A stretch of DNA of 64,000 nucleotides from assembly GCA_023362775.1 (NCBI GenBank), contig JALMGJ010000005.1, forward strand, positions 82,439,921 to 82,503,920, written 5' to 3'. The translations under genes were made by a program, and so were the position numbers. Below are positions 11,518-21,705 of the stretch, in pieces. The notes beneath the pieces were generated by a model. It made no database searches. It was not told the DNA's origin and was given only the letters and a program-made list of their open reading frames with translations. Every line of letters begins with the position of its first letter. Position 1 is the stretch's first letter. The DNA comes from Charina bottae (lineage: Eukaryota > Chordata > Lepidosauria > Squamata > Charinaidae).

Positions 11518-14500
11518 TCACATATACAGAATAGAAGACATACACATTTGAGATATACACATCCTATGTCTCTTTAAGCTTAGAGGCTTTGTCATCACAT
11601 CTGCTACATTACACTCAGATGGACAATATTGCAAATCTATCAGAGATTCTTTAACAGCATTCCTTACATTATGATACTTGATATCAACATGCTTGCTTCG
11701 TGCTCTGACCTTATCACTCTTTGCAATCTGTATACATGCCTCACTATCATCGTATACACATATAGGCCCCTCAATTGTTATATTTACATCCATTAACAAT
11801 TGCCTATACCAAATTAATTCTGAACACAAATCAGATAATGCTGCATACTCCGCCTCTGCAGTTGACACAGCTACTGAACTTTGTTTACGAGACCTCCACC
11901 CAACCAAGGTGTTACCAAACATTATTATCAACCCTGTCATTGATTTTCTGTCATGTACATCATTACCCCAATCACTATCTACATAGCATTTCAATTCCAA
12001 TGGCTTACATGGTTTTATCAATAAACATTTATCAATAGTCCCCTTCAGATACCTAAACACACGTTTGATACCTTGCCAATGCCTCTGAGTAGGTTTGGTT
12101 ACATATCTACTCAGAACATTGACTGTGTTCCCGATATCAGGACGCGACCATTGTGCTATATACAATAAACTTCCAATTATTGAATGATAGTGTTCTTGAT
12201 CACATGAAGTTTGGTCATCATTTTCAGTCTCTGATTTAACAAAATCTGTTGTCATTGGGGTAGAAACTTCTTTACACTGTTCCATATTGTTCTCTCTTAG
12301 CAGTGCTTCAATTTTCTTCCGCTGCTCTAGAACATAACCCCCATCAACCTTCTGAATACCCATTCCTAGGTAATTCTTAATTTCTCCCAGATCTTTGACA
12401 TCAAAGTGCTGTTTCAGATTTTCAGTAAATTCAATTACCCTGCTTTGATCTTTCGCTATAAGACACAAATCGTCTACAAATATCAAAAGCAAAATCTGTT
12501 CATCATTTTCACATTGCTTTACATACAGACATGGGTCAGCTATACTACACTTGAATCCCATTCTTTGTAATTCCTTATCTAAAGTTAGATTCCAGCAACG
12601 TGCTGACTGCTTGAGTCCATACAATGCTTTCTGCAATTTGTATACCCTTCCTGCAATCTTTGATTCATACCCTGGGGCTTCAGTCATATAGATCTCTTCA
12701 TTCAAATCAGCATGCAAATATGCTGTTGTGATATCATAATGCTGTACTACACAATTCCCAGCTGCTGCCATTGCTAAGGCAAACCTAAATGTCTCCCCTC
12801 TTAGCGTTGGTGCAAAAACTTCATCATAAGTCTGATTCTTTATCTGGGAAAATCCTTGTGCTACCAACCTAGCCTTATACTGAATATCACCATTCACTAA
12901 GGTTTTCTTCTTATACACCCATCTACAGCCTACTGCTCTATGTCCCTCAGGCAGCCTAGTAGATTTGAAAACCTTATGAGAATTAATGGCTTTCATTTCC
13001 ACATCCATAGCAGCTCTCCATCTACTCTGCTCGGGTTGTGGCAACTTCAATACGTCCCTGTAATTACGAGGTTCATAATCAATAAAACACACTTTTACAT
13101 CACCTGGTGTATAACGTTGAGGTGGTATGCCCTTGTTAACTCTCTCAGATCTACGCAATACTGTAGCATCCTGCATCATTGGCACACTAGGAGTTAATTC
13201 CTCTTCCTTCTTAATCACATCAGTGGCCTCTGTCCACTCTGAAAACTCAAAACTTCTCTGACTAGGAAGATAAACCTCACTACTCCCGTGTAATCTCTGC
13301 CAATTGCTGTGCTCACTAAAACTTGCTGACCTAGAGATAACAACTTTCCTGCCATCAGTGAACCTATATCCCTTGGTCCCTGGCTCATACCCCACAAACG
13401 TCAGCTTCTGTGCTTTTGCCTGTCCTTTCCTACGTACCTCCTTATGCACGTGAACATAGGCAGTGCACCCAAACACCTTCAAATGAGCTAATGGTGGCTT
13501 CTTGCCATATAACATATAATATGGAGTTTGGTTTACAGATACACTCCATAACCTGTTAATTAAATAATTAGCAGTTAATATTGCCTCTCCCCAGTATCCT
13601 CTTGATAACCCTGAGTCAGCAATGAGTGAATCCTTCACTGTCTGCAATGCCAAATTCCTACGTTCAGCCACGCCATTCTCAGCTGAACTATGTGGGTTAG
13701 TTCTCCTATGCACAATGCCCCTTCTACGGAGCCATTGCTGAAAACTCCCACTCAGAAACTCTGTACCCCGGTCAGTTTGTAAACTACACACCTTTGTGCT
13801 ATACCTACGTTCTACAAACTGCACCCAGTTTCTAAACTTTTCAAATGTTTGGCTTTTAGCTTTCAATAGGTAACAGAACCCAAATCTAGTGTAATCATCT
13901 ACAATGACTAAAACATATTTAGCACCCCCTATTGAAGCTGGTAATGGACCAATTAAGTCAGCGTGAACTAATTCAAAACATTTATGTGACTTCCTATCAC
14001 TGAATTTGCTCACAGGAAACACCTTTGACTTTGCAACCTTACAAGCTGTGCAATCCAAATACACTTGGCACTGTTTCAAATTCATTCCAGAACTTGCTTC
14101 TGACATCTTTTCAATCACTTTGAAACTCGGATGTCCAAGCCTCCTGTGCCACAGGTGCGCACATGAATCATGTGTTGGCTTATTAATCGTAGCTAAACCA
14201 TGATGGCTGCTGCTTGTCCTGGCTTGTACAATTTCATAAAGACAGTTTTGCAAAATACCTTTGCCACAAACATTGTTATCTTTCATAACAATACATTCAT
14301 TATTACCAAACTGTACAGTATAACCCTGTTTATCCAATTGTGACACACTAATTATATTGTACTCCAGTTCAGGTACACACAACATTGATAATTCAATATT
14401 TAACCCTGGTACATATACAAATCCCGTACCAGTGACAGATGCAATGCTTCCATTAGCTAAAATAACATGATCTCTATCAGCCTGCTTAAAACTCTTAAAC

Positions 14501-15042
14501 ATCTGTCTGTTACTCCCTATATGCTGACAAGCCCCACTGTCAATTAAAAATGGTCCCTTTAAATTTTGTTCTACGCTTGAACTAATTAAAGACAGCTGTG
14601 CAGCTTCTCCCGGCTTGGAAATTTTCAGCTTAGCCTTCGGCTTCAGTTTCTTATCAGAACATTCCTTAACAGAAACACTGCTTTGCTTAGCACTAATTAC
14701 GTTAGTACACTGTTGCCTTCTTAGTAAAACCTTACACAACGGTGAGCTTCTTAGATAAACATTCTTTAAAGCTTCCCAACACTTATAGGCTAACTGACAG
14801 TCTCTAACATAACACAATTGGCTATCTTCCAGACATAAAATTATGCTTGCCAATGCTCTATCGTCCTTTAGAGCAACTTCTTCATCTTCCAGGTCTGGTT
14901 CAGGGCAAAGTACACTCCTCCAAAGCCCTTCACACCGAAGATACATTTCCATTTTGTATGACCATGACGAATAATTAGTGTCATTCAGTCTCTCCAGAGG
15001 AAATCCTCCCCCGACTGCAGGCAACATCTTCGCTGTGCTCAT
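11518..15042 (-). CDS. Copia gag-pol polyprotein, gag shortened
   Basis: An uninterrupted 1174-codon frame starting MSTAKMLPAV. Residues 1-100 match the copia Gag N-terminus (the NYSSWSYKMEMYL segment). Gag is then abruptly cut short: most of the capsid region and the CCHC zinc knuckle are missing before the protease (DSGA at about 168-171). The integrase HHCC zinc finger is near 297-335, with D362, D424 and E460 as the catalytic triad; the last two are 35 residues apart, as usual. RT carries LVAQGFSQ (about 726), YGLKQS (about 808) and the VDD centre at 856-858. RNase H follows at about 1010-1150 (DSDW, AEAEY). About 1400 residues is usual, so the shortfall is mainly in Gag. Proteolytic function may be kept, but particle formation would need Gag from another copy. 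The start is the first ATG of the frame, 270 bp inside the 5' LTR. Confidence 0.9.
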   Translation of the reverse strand: MSTAKMLPAVGGGFPLERLNDTNYSSWSYKMEMYLRCEGLWRSVLCPEPDLEDEEVALKDDRALASIILCLEDSQLCYVRDCQLAYKCWEALKNVYLRSSPLCKVLLRRQQCTNVISAKQSSVSVKECSDKKLKPKAKLKISKPGEAAQLSLISSSVEQNLKGPFLIDSGACQHIGSNRQMFKSFKQADRDHVILANGSIASVTGTGFVYVPGLNIELSMLCVPELEYNIISVSQLDKQGYTVQFGNNECIVMKDNNVCGKGILQNCLYEIVQARTSSSHHGLATINKPTHDSCAHLWHRRLGHPSFKVIEKMSEASSGMNLKQCQVYLDCTACKVAKSKVFPVSKFSDRKSHKCFELVHADLIGPLPASIGGAKYVLVIVDDYTRFGFCYLLKAKSQTFEKFRNWVQFVERRYSTKVCSLQTDRGTEFLSGSFQQWLRRRGIVHRRTNPHSSAENGVAERRNLALQTVKDSLIADSGLSRGYWGEAILTANYLINRLWSVSVNQTPYYMLYGKKPPLAHLKVFGCTAYVHVHKEVRRKGQAKAQKLTFVGYEPGTKGYRFTDGRKVVISRSASFSEHSNWQRLHGSSEVYLPSQRSFEFSEWTEATDVIKKEEELTPSVPMMQDATVLRRSERVNKGIPPQRYTPGDVKVCFIDYEPRNYRDVLKLPQPEQSRWRAAMDVEMKAINSHKVFKSTRLPEGHRAVGCRWVYKKKTLVNGDIQYKARLVAQGFSQIKNQTYDEVFAPTLRGETFRFALAMAAAGNCVVQHYDITTAYLHADLNEEIYMTEAPGYESKIAGRVYKLQKALYGLKQSARCWNLTLDKELQRMGFKCSIADPCLYVKQCENDEQILLLIFVDDLCLIAKDQSRVIEFTENLKQHFDVKDLGEIKNYLGMGIQKVDGGYVLEQRKKIEALLRENNMEQCKEVSTPMTTDFVKSETENDDQTSCDQEHYHSIIGSLLYIAQWSRPDIGNTVNVLSRYVTKPTQRHWQGIKRVFRYLKGTIDKCLLIKPCKPLELKCYVDSDWGNDVHDRKSMTGLIIMFGNTLVGWRSRKQSSVAVSTAEAEYAALSDLCSELIWYRQLLMDVNITIEGPICVYDDSEACIQIAKSDKVRARSKHVDIKYHNVRNAVKESLIDLQYCPSECNVADVMTKPLSLKRHRMCISQMCMSSILYM

Positions 15043-15297
15043 CTGTCCTCAGCCCCTTCTGGGCAGACACCGATGATTAAAGACACAGACCTTATCAGAA
15101 TGTCCTCCAGCTGCAAAACAAGCGTAGGAGAAAAAAACACACACGCAGACACGGAGCCTGGTAGAACTCCAAATCACTCCAAATAGCCACACGACTCCTG
15201 GATAGGCTTCCAAAGCTTCCAGCTCACAGACTGCACACGATCCACCGATCCACAGCCAGTGCAAAGCCTTCCGTCGTCTATGGCGTCTCTGCCGCCT

Positions 15298-15312
15298 CTG
15301 GGCCCATAACCC
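15298..15312 (-). promoter_or_regulatory. Copia primer-binding site (initiator tRNA-Met anticodon arm)
   Basis: CTGGGCCCATAACCC (plus strand) directly abuts the 5' LTR at 15313. It is identical to the anticodon stem-loop of vertebrate initiator tRNA-Met, so the minus-strand element RNA would be complementary to the tRNA's middle and not its 3' end. Drosophila copia is known to prime from a half-molecule of this tRNA. Confidence 0.8.
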
Positions 15313-15769
15313 TGTCAGATAGGGGCGCGCGGAGATGGAGCGGCCTGCCTCTCTCCTAGGCACCAGTGATCCAAGTACTATGCAGTAAATAGACTCCAAA
15401 CAGAAGTTATATCAAATATCCTATTTACTTTATATACATACGTATTTACAGATCACTTCCACAGGTAACAAATGATACACCATCAACGATACAGCTTTCA
15501 CGAGGTAAAAATGGGAATAAAATGGAATACAGAATATCTCTGCATTTATAGTCAAACTGACCTATCACATTATAGGTCAATCTTGTTAACTACCACACCC
15601 AACTTAACTCTAAGCACCTGTTGAATGAGTCACACATGACACATCATTCCTACAACAATGGCTGCTAATTGGGTGACTGTGCAGAATATTTCACCTTTTA
15701 CCTAGAAATCAAGCCTCTCTGTATAATTTATATCTAGAAGTAAATTCCTGGGTTTATCAAACCCTAACA
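15313..15769 (-). repeat. 5' LTR of the copia element
   Basis: 457 bp, TG to CA, almost identical to 11034-11489. It would carry the promoter and polyadenylation signals of the element in minus orientation. Confidence 0.92.
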
Positions 15770-15774
15770 GATTG

Positions 15775-16335
15775 GGTTTTGGATATGGACCTTGGTTGGC
15801 AGGAGGAAGATATATGATCCTTTTCTACATACTCAAAAATCAAAAGTTGGAATTTGTGGTGTTGTTGTTATATAAAGAAATAAAGGAAAAACAATATAAA
15901 TGCAAGTTAAATAGAATATAAAAATAGATAACATAGATAAAAAACCAAATATTAATAGCAAAATGTAGGCTGACAGTCAACAAATCTGAAATATAACTAA
16001 TACAGTATACTTCAGTGCATTAATTGAAAGCTTATAATATATAAGCTATAAGACATTCCATATCCACTTGTAATCAAAAGATGTGTCTATTAAACTTTAA
16101 AGGTACTTACTTAACACAGTTGAAATCATTAAAGAAAAAAAGGGAGAAAGGAGAAACTATAGGTGATAAATAATACATTAAGAGAACATTGTAAATTATA
16201 TGTAGCTTATATGTCAAGTTAGAAAATAAACCCAAACTGTAAACTCTAAAACATGAATTTTGGTTGTGGCAAAATAGGGAGGGAGGGAAGGAGGGAGGGA
16301 GGGAGAGAGAGAGAGAATGAATATATATATATATA
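15775..16335. other. Unassigned AT-rich DNA with GGGA and TA simple repeats
   Basis: No gene. A (GGGA)/(GAGA) run lies at about 16275-16315 and a (TA)n run at 16320-16335; the Tc1-like element has inserted in the latter. Confidence 0.6.
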
Positions 16336-17905
16336 TACACTGCTCAAAAAAATAAAGGGAACACTGAAACAACACAATGTAAGTCCAAGTCAATCACACT
16401 TCTGTGAAATCAAACTGTCCACTTAGGTAGCAACACTGATTGACAATCAATTTCACATGCTGTTGTGCACATGGAATAGACAACAGGCGGAAAGCATAGG
16501 CAGTTAGCAAGACATCCCCAATAAAGGAGTGGATCTGCAGGTGGTGACCACAGACCACTTCTCAGTTCCTATGCTTTCTGGCTGATGGTTTGGTCACTTT
16601 TGAATGCTGGCGGTGCTTCCACTCTAGTGGTAGCATGAGACGGAGTCTACAACCCACACAAGTGGCTCAGGTAGTGCAGCTCATCCAGGATGGCACATCA
16701 ATGCGAGCTGTGGCAAGAAGGTTTGCTGTGTCTGTCAGCGTAGTGTCCAGAGCATGGAGGCGCTACCAGGAGACAGGTCAGTACATCAGGAGACGTGGAG
16801 GAGGCCGTAGGAGGGCAACAACCCAGCAGTAGGACCGCTACCTCCGCCTTTGTGCAAGGAGGGACAGGAGGAGCCCTGCAAAATGACCTCCAGTGGGCCA
16901 CAAATGTGCGTGTGGCTGCTCAAACGGTCAGAAACAGACTCCATGAGGGTGGTAGGAGGGGCCGACGTCCACAGGTGGGGGTTGTGCTTACAGCCCAACA
17001 CCGTGCAGGACGTTTGGCATTTGCCAGAGAACACAAGATTGGCAACTTCGCCACTGGCGCCCTGTGCTCTTCACAGATGAAAGCAGGTTCACACTGAGCA
17101 CATGTGACAGACGTGACAGGGTCTGGAGACGCCGTGGAGAACGTTCTGCTGCCTGCAACATCCTCCAGCATGACCGGTTTGGCAGTGGGTCAGTAATGGT
17201 GTGGGGTGGCATTTCTTTAGGGGGCCGCACAGCCCTCCATGTGCTCGCCAGAGGTAGCCTGACTGCCATTAGGTACCGAGATGAGATCCTCAGACCCCTT
17301 GTGAGACCATATGCTGGTGCGGTTGGCCCTGGGTTCCTCCTAATGCAAGACAATGCTAGACCTCATGTGGCTGGAGTGTGCCAGCAGTTCCTGCAAGACG
17401 AAGGCATTGATGCTATGGACTGGCCCGCCCATTCCCCAGACCTGAATCCAATTGAGCACATCTGGGACATCATGTCTCGCTCCATCCACCAACGCCACGT
17501 TGCACCACAGACTGTCCAGGAGTTGGGAGATGCTTTAGTCCAGGTGTGGGAGGAGATCCCTCAGGAGACCATCCGCCACCTCATCAGGAGCATGCCCAGG
17601 CATTGTAGGGAGGTCATACAGGCACGTGGAGGCCACACACACTACTGAGCCTCATTTTGACTTGTTTTAAGGACATTACATCAACGTTGGATCAGCCTGT
17701 AGTGTTCTTTTCCACTTTAATTTTTGAGTGTAACTCCACATCCAGACCTCCAGGGGTTGCTTACATTTGATTTCCATTGCTTTTTGTGTGATTTTGTTGT
17801 CAGCACATTCAACTATGTAATGAACAAAGTAATTAATATGAATATTTCATTCATTCAGATCTAGGATGTCTTATTTCAGTGTTCCCTTTATTTTTTTGAG
17901 CAGCT
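16336..17905 (+). mobile_element. Tc1-like DNA transposon
   Basis: A 1.57-kb unit bounded by TA dinucleotides within a TA-rich tract. The ends are inverted repeats: CACTGCTCAAAAAAATAAAG on the left and its near-complement ending TTTTTTTGAGCAGCT on the right. The interior encodes a broken Tc1-type transposase. The structure and the terminal sequence recall Tc1 elements abundant in teleost fishes and known from lampreys. Confidence 0.88.
16635..17648 (+). pseudogene. Tc1-type DD34E transposase, broken
   Basis: Begins [20 protein letters not shown] with a paired-like helix-turn-helix and a second RRR-rich DNA-binding segment. It is broken by an in-frame TAG at 16830, a small deletion near 16860-16885 that shifts the frame, and another frameshift near 17030. 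The catalytic half is open from 17064 to the end: TDES gives the first aspartate, QDNARPH the second, and SPDLNPIEHIW the glutamate, as in DD34E enzymes. The C-terminus ends ARGGHTHY followed by TGA. About 340 residues is usual for the family. With three lesions it cannot make active enzyme, although the terminal repeats could still be used in trans. Confidence 0.85.
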
Positions 17906-17919
17906 TATATATACTGTAT

Positions 17920-17975
17920 ATATATACACAGACACACAGACACACAGACACACAGACACACAGACACACACACAC
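17920..17975. repeat. (CACACAGA)n microsatellite
   Basis: Tandem CACACAGA/CACA units directly after the Tc1-like element. Confidence 0.85.
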
Positions 17976-18163
17976 ACTTTCAAATAAGAAGATAAAAACT
18001 AACACAAACTAATATAAAGTAGGGAAAAGAAAGAAAAAGAAAGAAATCAAAGATAAAGCAAAAAGTGCAAGAAAAAAAGTTGAAGAAAAATAGAAAAGAA
18101 GGAAAAAGATATAAGAAGTGGCTTCTGATATTCTTCACAGCAGTTATAAGTACAAATATTATA

Positions 18164-18191
18164 GATGATGATAGATAGATGATAGATAGAT

Positions 18192-18229
<38 letters not shown>

Positions 18230-18233
18230 GATG

Positions 18234-18270
<37 letters not shown>

Positions 18271-18324
18271 TAGATAGATAGATAGATAGATAGATAGATT
18301 AGATAGATAGATAGATAGATAGAT

Positions 18325-18391
<67 letters not shown>

Positions 18392-18416
18392 GGATGATAG
18401 GTGATAGGTGATAGAT

Positions 18417-18471
<55 letters not shown>

Positions 18472-18489
18472 GATAGATAGATAGATATC
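18164..18489. repeat. Long (GATA)n microsatellite
   Basis: About 325 bp of almost uninterrupted AGAT units, with GATGATA and GGTGATA interruptions. This is the Bkm-type motif known to accumulate on some snake sex chromosomes; such tracts also occur on autosomes. Confidence 0.97.
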
Positions 18490-19301
18490 TTCTTTCTATA
18501 ATCTATCCTATCTAATCATCAGAACCATAAATCACAAGTTCATTTTTTTTCATTTTTACGCAAAAAGTCCGTAAGAGGCTTCCAGTCATCAATAAATGTA
18601 GATAATGTCTTCTCTAATCAAAGAAGTCAATTTATTCATTTCAGCAAAATCTGTCAACTTCACCAACCATTCCTCCATAGTGGGTGGTGTCAAATCTTTC
18701 CATATAGAATCTTGCCTCAGTAAACATACATTGAAATAATCTTCCAAATAGTTGTGGCACAATTCCCTGTATAAAGTTATAGTCTAAAAATGCTTTCCAA
18801 ATAGAACTGAATTCTACATCAGATTTACTTTTCAAATAATGAAATTATTCTAAACATTGAAGCATATTTTCACAATTTGGTTGGCCATTCTACAATAGAG
18901 GGAATCAAAGATATTTTCTAATAAAATGAATACAGAATCCTTGCAGACATTAACATGCACAATGCCAGTTCATTATATTTTGAAGGCATGTAGGGATTAG
19001 TGAAGTTTAATAAAAAAAAATATCTTGGGATGAAATAGGATTACAACTATCAGAATTTGGTCCATTCTACAATGGATAGTTTTCCAGTATTGTTTACAAC
19101 ATTGTTACCATGTATAGAAAAAGGATCCAAACTCTTTATTATATTTATAGCATATTTCAGAAAACAAATTATTTATTTTAGTAATCAAAACTGGAGTGAT
19201 ATAAAAACAATAAACATCTTGTACCAGTTCTCTCTCAGTATAATATTCATGGTGAATTTAATGTTCTTTTTCCATTGAAATTCCCACTGTTCCATCTCTA
19301 T

Positions 19302-19634
19302 AAGTAAAGGCAAAGGTAACCCCCCGCACATTTGTGCAGTCGTGTCCGACTCTAGGGGCCGGTGCTCATCTCCGTTTGTTAGCCAAAGAGCCAGCGTTGT
19401 CCGAAGACACTTCCACGGTCATGTGGCCGCATGACACGCGCGGAACGCTGTTACCTACCCACCGAAATGGTACCTATTAATCTACTTGCATTTGCATGCT
19501 TTCAAATTGCTAGGTTGGCAAGAGCTGGAGCTAGTGTGGGAGCTCACTCCGCACGCAGGGCTAGGGATTCGAACCTCCGAACTTGCAATCTTCCGATCGA
19601 CAAGCCTGGCGTCTTACCCACTGAGCCACCACGC
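19302..19634 (-). mobile_element. Full-length tRNA-derived SINE, Bov-B-like tail
   Basis: The minus-strand head GGGCGTGGTGGCTCAGTGGG contains a pol III A box, and GGTTCGAATCC gives a B box. The body follows, then a 3' tail with 'gagtcggacacgac' and a TTACCTTTGCC-like hexamer end. The direct repeat CCATCTCTAT flanks it (19292-19301 and 19635-19644). This matches the plan of Sauria-type SINEs mobilised by Bov-B. Confidence 0.88.
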
Positions 19635-20619
19635 CCATCTCTATTATTCAAATTGTGCATCCATTTAATCATACAGTCTTTGACTTGTTCAGATTTTGAG
19701 TCATATTTCACTAATAAATTATAAATTGTGCCTAACAAATATTCTCCACTGAGCAAATTTCTTAGTGCTTTCGTCTCCATAAAAATAGACGCTCAATAAC
19801 GAAGTAAGAGGAGAGAAATCTGGACTTATTCTGCTCCTGTATTTGTCCCAAGTATTCAGTATGTTACTTACTTAAGACTTGTTTGTTTCTGTGTGTACCA
19901 AACCAATTGTATCTATGAAGCCCCTCTGAAGACCATCCATGGAAGTGATGGGACCATAAGGAAATATAATCTGTTATAAAATCATATTAAATAGCTATCA
20001 TGATGGTACAATTGGAGTTTGGAGCCACTAGTCTATCCACTTGTTCTTTTGAATCCTAGAAATTCTTAAATTTAATCCTTGGTGTTTTATTAAACCATAT
20101 ATAATTCATTACTTGTTTGTGCCAGTCATTTAATATTTTATTCTCAGTAAAAACTGGGATCATTTGAAATACAAAATTTAGTCCTGGTAGAATATTTATT
20201 TCAACCACTGCAATTATTTCTAACCAAGACAAATTTAATTTCTTCCATCTAGAAATATCTGTTGTTATGTATTTCCCAAGTTGGTAAATAATTATTCTTG
20301 AATAGATTTTTATTGTTTCTTGTAAAAAAAAAACTAAATATCTGACCTTCTTAGCAGTAATATTAAAGCCTTTTAGTTGTTAGACAAATTGCTTTTCATC
20401 AAATTCCATGTTAGCATTTGAATTTTCTCTTTATTGATTTGTTAGCCTGACATCGAACCATATTGTTGCATACATTCCATCAATGCTATTAAAGAGATTC
20501 TAGGCTGAGCAATTGTTACTATAATATCATCAGCAAGTAGCTCCAATTTATGTTCTTGTGCAACTAATCTGACTCTTAATATTCTGTTTTCTTGACATAC
20601 AGTATTTGAGCTACCAATA

Positions 20620-21043
20620 CAGGTACTCCTCACTTAGCATCCAGTAGTTCAGCAGCCATTTGAAGTTACAACTGTGCTGAACGAGGAGACTTAGGGCCGG
20701 TCCTCAAAGTTCTGGCCATCGCTGCATCCTTGCGGTCACGTGATGGCAATTCGGGCACTTGGCAATCAGTGCGCAGTTACGACGGTCACAGCATCCCACA
20801 GTCATGTGATTGCCATTTGTGACCTTCACTGCTGGCTTCCGACAAAGTCAATGGGGAAGCTGGCAGGAAGTCGCAAATCGCGGTCACATGTCGTGCTTAA
20901 TGACCATGTGTGATTTGCTCAAGAACAGCAACTGGAACTGCTGTCATAAGTTGGCATGGTCACATGATTTTTCACTTTATGACTGCATTGCTTAGTGATG
21001 GAGTTCCTGGTCCCAATTACAGTTGTTAACCAATGACTACCTG
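20620..21043. mobile_element. MITE with CAGGTA...TACCTG termini, TA target
   Basis: Starts CAGGTACTCCTCACTTAGC and ends GACTACCTG, flanked by TA on both sides. The interior carries repeated 'ggtcacgtgat' and 'gcttaatgacc' motifs and has no open frame. The copy at 27496 shares the architecture. A TA duplication suggests the Tc1/mariner superfamily, but no parent transposase is seen. Confidence 0.75.
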
Positions 21044-21114
21044 TAGTTCTAATGCTAGCAAAAATAGAAAATGACAGAGAGGACATCCTTGTCTTGTTCC
21101 CTTCAATATAATCC

Positions 21115-21352
21115 ATTTATTTTTTTTATTTGGTCCCTTTGAGTCAGTGTTGATGCCTGGCGACTGCCTAGACAAGTCCCTGCAGTTTTCTTGGTAAGAT
21201 TTCAGAAGTGGTTTGCCTTTGCCTGCTTCTTCCTAGGGCTGAGAGAGAGAGACTAGCCCAAGGTCTCCCCGCTGGCTTCATGCCTAAGGCAGGACTAGAA
21301 CTTACGATCTCCCAGTTTCTAGCCTGGTAACCACTACACCAAACTGGCTCTC
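21115..21352 (-). mobile_element. tRNA-derived SINE (gagccagtttggtgtagtgg head)
   Basis: Minus-strand head 'gagccagtttggtgtagtgg', B-box-like 'gttctagtcctgcc', then 'aagaagcaggcaaaggcaaa' and 'aaactgcagggacttgtc'. Inserted in the L1 ORF2 remnant. TSD not resolved. Confidence 0.8.
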
Positions 21353-21555
21353 GTAAAGTCTACATCTCAGTAAATGCATTTACCTCCCAATTTTAGCTTT
21401 TTGTTCTTTATTAATACTCTGTAGCCATTTTTTTTGAGAACTGCAAAGAAAAAGTCCATTTCAAATTGTCAAAAGCTTTTTCAGCATCAAGAAAAATCAT
21501 GGCTAATTTTTTATCTTTCTGATTTATCTTATCTTACATTTAAAATATATCTAAT

Positions 21556-21655
21556 ATGATATGATTTTATTTTTAGCTACATTTATAAATTTTAATTGTT
21601 GTTTTTGTAAACCGCCCAGAGTCCCCTGGATGGTGCGGTGATAGAAGTTGAAAAA

Positions 21656-21703
<48 letters not shown>

Positions 21704-21705
21704 AT
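21556..21705 (+). mobile_element. LINE 3' end with (AAAT)n tail
   Basis: The sequence 'gtaaaccgcccagagtcccc' followed by 'gaaaaataaataaat' and about 12 AAAT units is the usual 3' end of L2-type LINEs in reptiles; 53812-53880 holds the same end in reverse. Confidence 0.65.

Larger units (their letters stand above)
11034..15769 (-). mobile_element. Complete Ty1/copia LTR retrotransposon
   Basis: The element is oriented on the minus strand and flanked by the 5-bp duplication GATTG (11029-11033 and 15770-15774). LTRs of 456 and 457 bp start TG and end CA. The order along the minus strand is LTR, primer-binding site, a single gag-pol frame with protease, integrase, then reverse transcriptase and RNase H, a short purine tract (TTGAAGGGG) and LTR. 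Integrase before RT is the copia order. The LTRs differ only at a few bases, so the insertion is recent. Copia elements are less common in vertebrates than gypsy elements. Confidence 0.93.
17978..21555 (-). pseudogene. L1 ORF2 (reverse transcriptase) remnant, 5'-truncated
   Basis: Read on the minus strand from 21.5 kb down, recognisable L1 ORF2 landmarks appear in order: a DAEKAFDNLKW-like RT motif at about 21.4-21.5 kb, a GNKTRMSSLSFSIFA segment near 21.1 kb, the catalytic LADDII at about 20.5 kb, WLEIIAVVEINILP near 20.2 kb, and an ILNDWHKQVMNYIWFNKTPR stretch near 20.1 kb. A C-terminal segment with QDSIWKDLTPPTMEEW and WKPLTDFL follows at 18.55-18.75 kb. A purine-rich 3' UTR ends near 17978. 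It has many stops and frameshifts. The endonuclease half is absent. Two SINEs (19302, 21115) and a MITE (20620) interrupt the coding region, and a GATA tract lies in the 3' UTR. Confidence 0.8.

Noticed and set aside
18164..18489. CRISPR-like regular repeat
   Set aside because: Pure tetranucleotide microsatellite with no spacers; eukaryotic context.
19486..19668. Frames and a possible tRNA gene at the SINE head
   Set aside because: The A/B boxes belong to a tRNA-derived SINE; the body is a repeat seen again at 34208, and there is no intact cloverleaf gene.
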